Translations under genes and position numbers: made by a program
Origin: an uncultured Slackia sp.
GTDB lineage: Bacteria > Actinomycetota > Coriobacteriia > Coriobacteriales > Eggerthellaceae
Reading direction: 5' to 3'
NCBI GenBank assembly: GCA_934646845.1
Contig: CAKUEV010000007.1
Span: 1-25,923, forward strand
Length of the DNA: 25,923 bases
In this document: positions 15,962 through 22,078 of the stretch, in pieces
Layout of the letters: each line of letters opens with the position of its first letter
How positions within the stretch are numbered: the stretch's first letter is position 1
The notes under the pieces: model-generated
The model's input: the letters and a program-made list of their open reading frames with translations, nothing else
What the model was told of the DNA's origin: nothing
The model's database searches: none

Positions 15962-16924
15962 GTGAACCTTTCGCAGCTGTATTATTTCCGCAAGCTTTCC
16001 GAATTGCAGCACTATACCAAGGCCGCCAAGGAGCTTTATATCACGCAGCCCGCGCTGTCTGACGCCATTCGTTCCCTCGAAAAGGAGCTCGGCGTTCCGT
16101 TGTTTCAGCGCGAGGGGCGCAATGTGAAGCTTACGCGCTATGGCAAAGAGTTCTCGGCCTATGTTCACGATGCGTTGCGCGAGCTCGATAAGGGCATCGC
16201 CATTATGCATGAGTACACGGGTAAGCTCGCGGGCGAATTGGCTGTGGGTGCGTTGTACACCATTACGGGCGATTATCTGCCGGCGCTCATTCGCGCCTAT
16301 CACGACAACTTCGGTGAAGCGGTGAAGTTCCGTGTATCGCAAGGTTTCTCGCTCGATCTTATCGAAGGCTTGAAAGACGACAAATATGACGTCATTTTCG
16401 CCGCCAAGAAGGAAGGCGAGTCGAGCCTTTGCTTCGAGCCCGTCGTTGCCCATCAGCTCGTCGTCGCGGTAAGCAAGCAAAGCCCGCTTGCGTTCCGTCG
16501 TGTATTGCAGCTTGAAGACCTTAAGGGCATGCAAGTGTATACCTATCGCACTGGCACTCCCATTGGCGACGAAGTCGATAAACTCGTCACTCGTTATGGC
16601 CTTCAGGTTCATCAAGATTACGACGATGAAATCACGATGGGCGGCATGATCTCCACGGCGCCGCCGAATTACTGCGCGTTGCTTACGAATACTATTGGTT
16701 TGAAGCCCTTTAATAACCTCGCCGTTATCGCGATTGACGAAAACGAGGTTCCGCGCGAGTTTCATTCCGTGTATATGGTGTACAAGAAGGAAGAATTCAA
16801 GAATCGTGCACTCGAAAGCTTCATTGACTTCACGGGAGGGTTTGTATGCCCCAAAGGCGTGCTTCCCGATACCGACAATCAAGATTCGGGTCCCGCATCT
16901 CCTCCGTCGGACATCATTATGTAA
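15962..16924 (+). CDS. LysR-family transcriptional regulator (regulator 2)
   Basis: The protein has 320 residues, with an N-terminal LysR helix-turn-helix (MNLSQLYYFRKLSELQHYTKAAKELY, residues 1-60) and an effector-binding domain up to about 300. A short Pro/Ser/Asp-rich tail follows that regulator 1 lacks. The start is GTG at 15962, with AAAGGG six bases upstream; it matches the family N-terminus exactly. An in-frame extension to 15833 contains no family sequence and overlaps the promoter. Divergence from dehydrogenase 2, with a T-N11-A box between, is the classic layout for a LysR activator of the divergent gene and repressor of itself. Its close resemblance to regulator 1 and the pairing of each with a dehydrogenase point to an old duplication. 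Confidence 0.93.
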   Translation: MNLSQLYYFRKLSELQHYTKAAKELYITQPALSDAIRSLEKELGVPLFQREGRNVKLTRYGKEFSAYVHDALRELDKGIAIMHEYTGKLAGELAVGALYTITGDYLPALIRAYHDNFGEAVKFRVSQGFSLDLIEGLKDDKYDVIFAAKKEGESSLCFEPVVAHQLVVAVSKQSPLAFRRVLQLEDLKGMQVYTYRTGTPIGDEVDKLVTRYGLQVHQDYDDEITMGGMISTAPPNYCALLTNTIGLKPFNNLAVIAIDENEVPREFHSVYMVYKKEEFKNRALESFIDFTGGFVCPKGVLPDTDNQDSGPASPPSDIIM

Positions 16925-16928
16925 AACG

Positions 16929-16960
16929 AAAACAACCGGCCATGCAGCCGGTTGTTTTTT
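16929..16960. terminator. Bidirectional terminator between LysR 2 and the 195-residue protein gene
   Basis: AAAACAACCGGC (16929-16940) pairs perfectly with GCCGGTTGTTTT (16947-16958) over CATGCA. A six-T run ends it on plus, and TTTTCGTTTT follows on minus. It serves both convergent genes, whose stops lie 5 and 24 bases away. Confidence 0.85.
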
Positions 16961-16983
16961 CGATAGGGGATTGTCCAATTGGC

Positions 16984-17571
16984 CTATTTGATTTGGTCCA
17001 TATTGAGCATCGAGATGCGATCCATGCTCATGCGAACGATTCCGAGGCCCTTGATGTTCGCGTAGAACACGAATCCGCTTTTGCAGCGGAACGCGCATTC
17101 TTCGCAGGGAATCTTATTGCAATACGCAAACGCGTCCTCGTCGGCGAGAGCGAACAGCAAAGGCGGGAATTTCTTGGGCATCACATATTTTAGCTGCATG
17201 CCCGTGAACGTTTTCAAAGCAACCCAGGTGATTTGGTATTTCGCTTTGTCGGCAATCTTCCATTTGAAGTACACGGCATTGTTGTTGAAACCGCCGCTGA
17301 TTTGATAATCGAGTTCGATGCCTTCGGGCAGATCTTCGACTTCGATGAAATCGACGGGGTCGTTGGTGGATTCAACGGCATCGTTAAGATGGGCGTAGGG
17401 AGGTTCTCCCACGAGCGTGCGACCCGTGCCGGTGTATACCGCGTCGGCGTCACCCGAAAGGGCGACGAGCGTATTGCCGTCTTTATCGGTGGAAAAAGGC
17501 ATGTCGGCATCGGTCACGCGCGGCTTCCATGTGGCCCTGGTGCGTGTGATGGTGTACTTCTGTTCAATCAT
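16984..17571 (-). CDS. Unrecognised 195-residue protein with four-cysteine motif
   Basis: I do not recognise the family. The product is a soluble-looking 195-residue protein without signal peptide or membrane segment, rich in beta-type sequence (for example ISGGFNNNAVYFKWKIADKAKYQITWVALK). Near the C-terminus it has a compact motif C-x4-C-x2-C-x3-C (Cys151, Cys156, Cys159, Cys163; YCNKIPCEECAFRC), suited to binding zinc or an iron-sulfur cluster. ATG 17571 has AAGGGGG five bases upstream, which supports translation. It lies last in the minus-strand series dehydrogenase 3, CoA-transferase, ligase, but is cut off from the ligase by a perfect terminator. Its conserved-looking reading frame, own terminator and place in the block suggest a role as an accessory or electron-transfer partner, or a lipocalin-like binding protein. 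Both ideas are speculation. Confidence 0.75.
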   Translation of the reverse strand: MIEQKYTITRTRATWKPRVTDADMPFSTDKDGNTLVALSGDADAVYTGTGRTLVGEPPYAHLNDAVESTNDPVDFIEVEDLPEGIELDYQISGGFNNNAVYFKWKIADKAKYQITWVALKTFTGMQLKYVMPKKFPPLLFALADEDAFAYCNKIPCEECAFRCKSGFVFYANIKGLGIVRMSMDRISMLNMDQIK

Positions 17572-17600
17572 GGTTCCCCCTTAATGCGCTGAACGGTCTG

Positions 17601-17643
17601 CTTGTTTTGAAGGGCGCCGGTCGCACGTATCCTGCAAAACAAG
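17601..17643. repeat. Inverted repeat upstream of the 195-residue protein gene
   Basis: CTTGTTTTG (17601-17609) and CAAAACAAG (17635-17643) are perfect 9-base inverted arms with a 25-base GC-rich spacer. They lie between the upstream terminator and the start codon at 17571, so they could form a leader hairpin or bind a dimeric regulator. The CAAAAC/GTTTTG core recurs upstream of dehydrogenase 3. Confidence 0.4.
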
Positions 17644-17656
17644 AAGGCCAACCTTG

Positions 17657-17695
17657 AAAATGCCTGCAGCTGCGGACGTCAGCTGCAGGCATTTT
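17657..17695 (-). terminator. Intrinsic terminator of the CaiC-like ligase gene
   Basis: A perfect 16-bp stem, AAAATGCCTGCAGCTG (17657-17672) with CAGCTGCAGGCATTTT (17680-17695), has a seven-base loop and A/T ends on both sides, so it can work in both directions. It lies 38 bases after the ligase stop. Confidence 0.85.
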
Positions 17696-17732
17696 ATCGT
17701 GCGTGCCCATGCATAGAAAGCATGGTTTTGCG

Positions 17733-19373
17733 TTATTGATCGATGCCCATGCGGCGCTTGACCTCGCGTGCGAGTTCGAAGCGCTTGATTTTGCCCGTAG
17801 GCGTGCGTGGAATGGCGTCGATGGTCTCGATACGCTCGGGCCACAAACGCTTAGCCACGCCCTTGCTTGCAAGATACTCCGTAAGGTCATGCAGGCAAAG
17901 CTCCTCGGTGACGTCGGGGGCAGGCACGGCGAAAAGGCAAATGCGCTCGCCAAGGCGATCGTCGGGCATGCCGACGGTTGCTTGGTCGCAGATGTCTTCC
18001 CAGTCCATCACGTTGTCGTCGACTTCGCGCGCGGAAATGTTCTCTCCGCCGCGAATGATGATTTCCTTCTTGCGACCATTGATGCGCACGCGCTCTTCTT
18101 CGTCGATCGTGCACAGATCGCCGGAATAGAACCATCCCTCATCGTCGAGCGCTTCATTGGTGCGCTCGGGATCGTTGAGGTAGCCGCAGAACATGTGGGG
18201 GCCACGGCTCGCTTCCTCGCCTTGAACGCCATGGGCGACTTCGTTGCGGAATTCGTCCACGACCTTCACTTCGATGCCGGGATAGGCAACGCCCGAGAAC
18301 CGGCCGTCCCATTCGAGGCACTTGTTGCGCGGAACGCGCAAGTGGGGGCAGCTTTCGGTTGAGCCGTAGAGCTCGCACAGAAGAAACCCGTGTTCAGCTG
18401 CACGTTCGATGAGCGTGCTGGGCACAGGGGCGCCGCCGCACAGATAGAAACGCAGGCTCGGAATTGCCGTGCTCTTTTCCTCCATCGTAGCAATGAGGTC
18501 ATGCACGAACGGCGTGGCTCCACACGACCACGTGACGTGTTCGCGATTGATGAGCTCGATGGCCTCGGCTGCCTTGAAATGCAGCTGAAGCACGCAACGG
18601 CTGCCGGTAAGCATGGGCGAGATGAGCCCATGGTAGAAACCGGTCGCGTGGTTGAGGGGCGATGGCATCCACATCACGTCATCGGGAGTAAGGTCCAAAT
18701 CGGCGGTGTAGGAGCGCTCCGAGAACAGGATATTGTTGTGCGTGAACATAGCCTGCTTCGGTTTGCCCGTAGTGCCTGAGGTTGACAGAATGCAGCACAC
18801 GTCGTCGGAATGGGCGGGGCAGGGCCCATCGAATTCCGAATAGCCGTCGAGCACTTTGCTCAGCGTGACGGCGTTTTCGTCGTGCGCGGGGAATTCTTTA
18901 TCAAGCAGCAACACGGCTTTAAGCGATTCAAGCTTGCTTTCGATTCCATGGTATTGATTCTCGTAATCAGTTTTATGGAAGAACGTGGGGCATATATATA
19001 CGACCGATTGCACCTTATTGATGACGTAATCGATGTCGTTTGCGCTCAAATTCGTTGCAAGCGGGTGCATAACGGCACCCACCTTAAGGCAGGCCAGGTA
19101 AATAATGCAGAAATCTGCCCATTTGGGCACTTGAAAGGAAACGACGTCGCCGTTTTGCACGCCGACTTCCTTCAGCCACGACGCGAGCTTACGCGCGCCG
19201 GTATCAACCTGCTTATACGTAAGCTTCGTGCCCAAATCGTCTTGCACATACGTGCGGTCGCCATACTTTTCGCACTGTTCATCCCAGACGTCTGCGATAG
19301 TCTTGTCTCCCCAGTAGCCAAGCTCGTAATAGAGTTTTTTCAGGGCTTCGTTGATTTTGACGTCGGTGATCAT
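17733..19373 (-). CDS. Acyl-CoA synthetase (AMP-forming), CaiC-like
   Basis: This is a 546-residue member of the ANL adenylating family, which makes acyl-CoA from acid, ATP and CoA through an acyl-adenylate. Motifs are the phosphate loop LSTSGTTGKPK (residues 196-206), ELYGSTESCPH, YSGDLCTIDEEERVRINGRKKEIIIRGGENIS (hinge Asp/Arg and A8 motif) and the C-terminal PRTPTGKIKR with the catalytic lysine. The layout and context recall the carnitine/crotonobetaine-CoA ligase CaiC, but the substrate pocket cannot be read confidently. ATG 19373 has GGAGGG about eight bases upstream. A strong terminator-type hairpin sits immediately before this ribosome binding site, so expression probably depends on readthrough from the CoA-transferase gene. 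Codon choice is ordinary, unlike the transferase, which fits a lower, priming level of ligase. Confidence 0.93.
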   Translation of the reverse strand: MITDVKINEALKKLYYELGYWGDKTIADVWDEQCEKYGDRTYVQDDLGTKLTYKQVDTGARKLASWLKEVGVQNGDVVSFQVPKWADFCIIYLACLKVGAVMHPLATNLSANDIDYVINKVQSVVYICPTFFHKTDYENQYHGIESKLESLKAVLLLDKEFPAHDENAVTLSKVLDGYSEFDGPCPAHSDDVCCILSTSGTTGKPKQAMFTHNNILFSERSYTADLDLTPDDVMWMPSPLNHATGFYHGLISPMLTGSRCVLQLHFKAAEAIELINREHVTWSCGATPFVHDLIATMEEKSTAIPSLRFYLCGGAPVPSTLIERAAEHGFLLCELYGSTESCPHLRVPRNKCLEWDGRFSGVAYPGIEVKVVDEFRNEVAHGVQGEEASRGPHMFCGYLNDPERTNEALDDEGWFYSGDLCTIDEEERVRINGRKKEIIIRGGENISAREVDDNVMDWEDICDQATVGMPDDRLGERICLFAVPAPDVTEELCLHDLTEYLASKGVAKRLWPERIETIDAIPRTPTGKIKRFELAREVKRRMGIDQ

Positions 19374-19391
19374 GAATTGATCCCTCCATGT

Positions 19392-19430
19392 GAAAAAGAA
19401 GAAGGGAGCGAGACGTATCTCGCCCCCTTC
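19392..19430 (-). terminator. Intercistronic terminator/attenuator before the ligase gene
   Basis: On the minus strand GAAGGGGGCGAGA pairs with TCTCGCTCCCTTC (plus 19430-19418 and 19413-19401) with one G-T pair over a four-base loop, followed by TTCTTTTTC. The T tract ends only about 20 bases before the ligase start codon. No promoter fits in that space, so it must attenuate transcription entering the ligase gene from the CoA-transferase gene. Confidence 0.8.
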
Positions 19431-19472
19431 TCGAAAAAGCGATGCGCTTTAATCTCTCTTGGCGAGATGGGC

Positions 19473-20711
19473 TTACTTGCCCTGCAGGACAGCCAGGTCG
19501 ATGGGGCCAGAAACAGCACCCTCGTCCTCGGCGGCCTTGATCTCGTCCTCGGAGTAGCCGAGTTCCTTCATGACGTCGGCAGTGGCAGAGCCAAGCTTGC
19601 CGCCCGGGATAAGGTCGTCGGTCTCGCCGAGCTCGAACTGAACAGGGGCAGTCGGGCACCAGCGCGGGCCATCGGGATAAGGAACAGCCTTGATATACTC
19701 GTTGATGAGCGCGTTCTGATCCTCGTAGATGTCGGTCGGGGTCTGCGCGGGCTCGCACGGCATGTCGTTCTCAGAGAACATCTTCAGCAGCTCTTCGCGA
19801 GTGAACTGGGCAAAGCCGTCGTCAAGAATCTTGACGACCTCAGGAGCGAGGCCCTTGTCGTTGACGGTCTGGCAGCACTTGTAGTCGGGGTGATCGGCGA
19901 GCTCGTCGCGGCCGATGAGGTGCATGACGCGCGGCCAGTCGCGGTCGTACTCGGGCAGGCACAGAACAACCCACTTCTGATCCTTGGAGCGGAAGACGTT
20001 GTTCAGCGGGTTGTTGACCTCGAGGCGGCTCTTCGGGTACGGGTTGCCGTACTGGGCGGAAATCATGCCCGTGGCGAGCGTGTAGATGCCAGCGTGCTGC
20101 AGAGCGCAGGTGACGTAGTCGCCTTCGCCGGTCTTCTCGCGGCCCTGGAGTGCGGCAAGGATGCCAGCAACCAAGAACACGGAGCACTGGTAGTCGCCGT
20201 AGCCGTTGGTCGGGATCATGGGGGAGTCGCCCTTGTTAACCGTGGTGCCGAAAACGCCGCCGCGGCCCATGTAGCAGGTAACGTCGAAGCCTGCAGCGTC
20301 CTTCTCGGGGCCCTTCTTGCCGTAGCCAAGGCCGTGGCCCATGATCAGGCGCGGGAACTTCTCGTGCAGGGTTTCCCAGTCGAGGCCCATCTTGGCCAGA
20401 GACTTGGTGCGGGTGTTGGTAATGAAGACGTCAGCTTCCGCGAGGAGCTTCATCATGACCTCGAGGCCCTTTTCGTTCTTGAGGTTCAAAGCGACGAAGC
20501 GCTTATGGAAGTTGGCCACGTCGAACGCGAGGTTCTCTTCGTCGCTGGAAGGCATGCCGAAAACGACAGCCTGGTTGACACGGCAGGGATCGCCTTTGAA
20601 CGCCTCGACCTTGATGACATCGGCACCCCATTCGCCGAGGATGCGGCCCGTGGTCGGGGTCGCAAGGAAGGTAGTGAGGTCAACGACTTTAAGACCCTTG
20701 AGTGGTTGCAT
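19473..20711 (-). CDS. Class III CoA-transferase, CaiB/BaiF family
   Basis: This 412-residue family III CoA-transferase moves CoA between carboxylates through a mixed anhydride and a covalent aspartyl-CoA intermediate. The N-terminal MQPLKGLKVVDLTTFLATPTTGRILGEWGADVIKVE is the family Rossmann start. The likely catalytic aspartate is Asp143 in AAGFDVTCYMGRGG, and RLIMGHGLGYGKKGP precedes it as in CaiB, Frc and FldA. In carnitine and aryl-lactate pathways such enzymes recycle CoA from the reduced product to the incoming acid, so the ligase is needed only for priming. I chose ATG 20711 (AGGAGG five to six bases upstream). An in-frame extension to 20822 would read through the upstream terminator and does not look coding. 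Codon choice is strongly biased. Terminators lie both before and after the gene. Confidence 0.94.
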   Translation of the reverse strand: MQPLKGLKVVDLTTFLATPTTGRILGEWGADVIKVEAFKGDPCRVNQAVVFGMPSSDEENLAFDVANFHKRFVALNLKNEKGLEVMMKLLAEADVFITNTRTKSLAKMGLDWETLHEKFPRLIMGHGLGYGKKGPEKDAAGFDVTCYMGRGGVFGTTVNKGDSPMIPTNGYGDYQCSVFLVAGILAALQGREKTGEGDYVTCALQHAGIYTLATGMISAQYGNPYPKSRLEVNNPLNNVFRSKDQKWVVLCLPEYDRDWPRVMHLIGRDELADHPDYKCCQTVNDKGLAPEVVKILDDGFAQFTREELLKMFSENDMPCEPAQTPTDIYEDQNALINEYIKAVPYPDGPRWCPTAPVQFELGETDDLIPGGKLGSATADVMKELGYSEDEIKAAEDEGAVSGPIDLAVLQGK

Positions 20712-20797
20712 GCTTTCCTCCTTGTTGAAATATGCAATATCCGGTTTCCCGGTTGTATGGTCCGGGAACTTCCGGACGCATTTCGTGGCGATTTCGC
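20712..20797 (-). other. Leader of the CoA-transferase gene with small hairpins
   Basis: After the terminator of dehydrogenase 3, this short stretch holds GTCCGG-N6-CCGGAC (around 20759-20776) and a second CCGG-rich repeat (around 20739-20752), then the ribosome binding site. No convincing promoter was seen, so the transferase may also depend on readthrough or on an activated promoter of unusual sequence. Confidence 0.3.
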
Positions 20798-20845
20798 AAA
20801 AAAAGAAAAGGGGGCCATCCACCTAAGGCAGACGACCCTCCTTTC
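20798..20845 (-). terminator. Intrinsic terminator of dehydrogenase 3
   Basis: On the minus strand GAAAGGAGGGTCGTC (20845-20831) pairs with GATGGCCCCCTTTTC (20819-20805), with a few G-T pairs and one irregularity, and is followed by seven Ts (20804-20798). It lies 46 bases after the dehydrogenase 3 stop. Confidence 0.75.
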
Positions 20846-20848
20846 ATG

Positions 20849-20890
20849 AGTGAATTTGTTCTTGTGCGATCGACGCCTTCAAAAGGGTGA
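20849..20890. repeat. Copy B of a duplicated intergenic sequence
   Basis: AGTGAATTTGTTCTTG, then GATCGACGCCTTC and GGGTGA (with inserts TGC and AAAA), repeats the sequence at 11692-11726 in the MFS leader, in the same orientation, with one substitution and the two short inserts. It ends exactly beside the stop codon of dehydrogenase 3. Confidence 0.65.
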
Positions 20891-22078
20891 TTACAGCTGG
20901 TACTCGACCTTGCCGCCGAACTTCTGGCAGTTGCGGGCAATGGTGATGCGCTGAACGTTGGGAGCACCCTCTTCGAGCCACATGGCGCGAGCGTCGCGGT
21001 AGAGGCGCTCGGTCGGGCCGTACGGGCTGTCCTCGAAGTAGCCGTCGCCACCGAAGATCTCCAGCATGCCGTCGGAGACGATACGGGTGGAGTAGATGGA
21101 GAACAGCTTGCACATAGCGGCCTTCTCCTCGATGTACTTGCCGTTAGGATCGGCGTCGTACTCGCGGCCGAAGTCGTAAACCATGCAACGGAGAGCATGG
21201 GTGTACATCTGCATCTCAGCGATCTCGCGCTTGATCATCTGACGGGAAGCGATCGGCTTGCCGAAGGTGATACGGTCGTTAGCGCGGGCGAGGGAAATCT
21301 CGAGCATACGCTGGCACATACCGAGGTTAGAAGCAGCGATGTGAGCACGGGAAACAGACAGGGAGTGGATAGCGATCTCCATGCCCATGCCCTCTTTGCC
21401 GAGCAGGTACTTCTTGTCAAGCTTCATGTTGGTGAACTTGAGGCCGGTGTGAGCAGCACCGCGAGCGCCCATCATGTGGGGCATCGGGGTGACTTCGTAG
21501 CCCGGGGTGTCAACGGGGACGAAGAAAGCGGAGAGACGCTCGTCGCCCTGCTTGGTGGGATCGGTCACAGCGATGACGTAAGCGAATTCGCAGCAGTCGG
21601 TGTGAGAGATGAGCCACTTCTCGCCGTTGAGGATGTAGTCGCCATTCTCGTCCTTCTCAGCGGTGGTGTGGATGTCAGCACCGGTGCCGCCGGACTGCTC
21701 GGTCAGAGCGAAGCAGGTGAAGATGGTCTTGTCCTGGAACTTGTCCATGTACTGGGCCTTGAGCTCGTCCGAACCGTAGTCGTCGAGGATGCGCCAGTTC
21801 AGGTCAGCTGCATAGTGCAGGTGCATACGCATGCCGCCAGGACCACGGGAGAACTGCTCCTGAACGCGCAGGATGTCGAGCTCCGAAAGATCCCATCCAC
21901 CGTACTCAGCGGGGAGAGCGAAACGATACAGGTCGTTTTCCTTGGCCAGCTCGTAGAACTTCTCGGGGAAGACGTTCGTCACCTCGATCTCGGGCTGCAT
22001 CTCCTCGAACGGACCCTCTGCGAGCTCCTTGATTTGCTCGAGATACGCGTCGAACTGCTCCTTGGACAATTTGCTCAT
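20891..22078 (-). CDS. Acyl-CoA dehydrogenase (dehydrogenase 3)
   Basis: This 395-residue acyl-CoA dehydrogenase superfamily flavoprotein has the same blocks as dehydrogenase 2: ALTEQSGGTGADIHTTA, NGEKWLISHTDC, FGKPIASRQMIKREIAEMQ, EIFGGDGYFEDSPYGPTERLYRD, and EEGAPNVQRITIAR with the expected active-site glutamate. ATG 22078 has GGAGGG six bases upstream. It stands first in the minus-strand series followed by CoA-transferase, ligase and the 195-residue protein, which is the gene content of a caiABC set. It is thus the best candidate for the enoyl-CoA reductase (or acyl-CoA oxidase) of that pathway. Electrons would pass through an electron-transfer flavoprotein that is not in this window. Codon choice is the most biased of the block, pointing to very high expression. 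A terminator follows 46 bases after the stop. Confidence 0.94.
   Translation of the reverse strand: MSKLSKEQFDAYLEQIKELAEGPFEEMQPEIEVTNVFPEKFYELAKENDLYRFALPAEYGGWDLSELDILRVQEQFSRGPGGMRMHLHYAADLNWRILDDYGSDELKAQYMDKFQDKTIFTCFALTEQSGGTGADIHTTAEKDENGDYILNGEKWLISHTDCCEFAYVIAVTDPTKQGDERLSAFFVPVDTPGYEVTPMPHMMGARGAAHTGLKFTNMKLDKKYLLGKEGMGMEIAIHSLSVSRAHIAASNLGMCQRMLEISLARANDRITFGKPIASRQMIKREIAEMQMYTHALRCMVYDFGREYDADPNGKYIEEKAAMCKLFSIYSTRIVSDGMLEIFGGDGYFEDSPYGPTERLYRDARAMWLEEGAPNVQRITIARNCQKFGGKVEYQL

Noticed and set aside
20712..20822. A longer N-terminus for the CoA-transferase
   Set aside because: The extension reads across the terminator of the upstream gene, and the family starts at MQPLKGLKVVDL with a good ribosome binding site just before it.
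18810..20849. A 679-codon plus-strand frame opposite the ligase and CoA-transferase
   Set aside because: It crosses two well-supported minus-strand genes and the terminator between them, has no ribosome binding site and shows no family motif.
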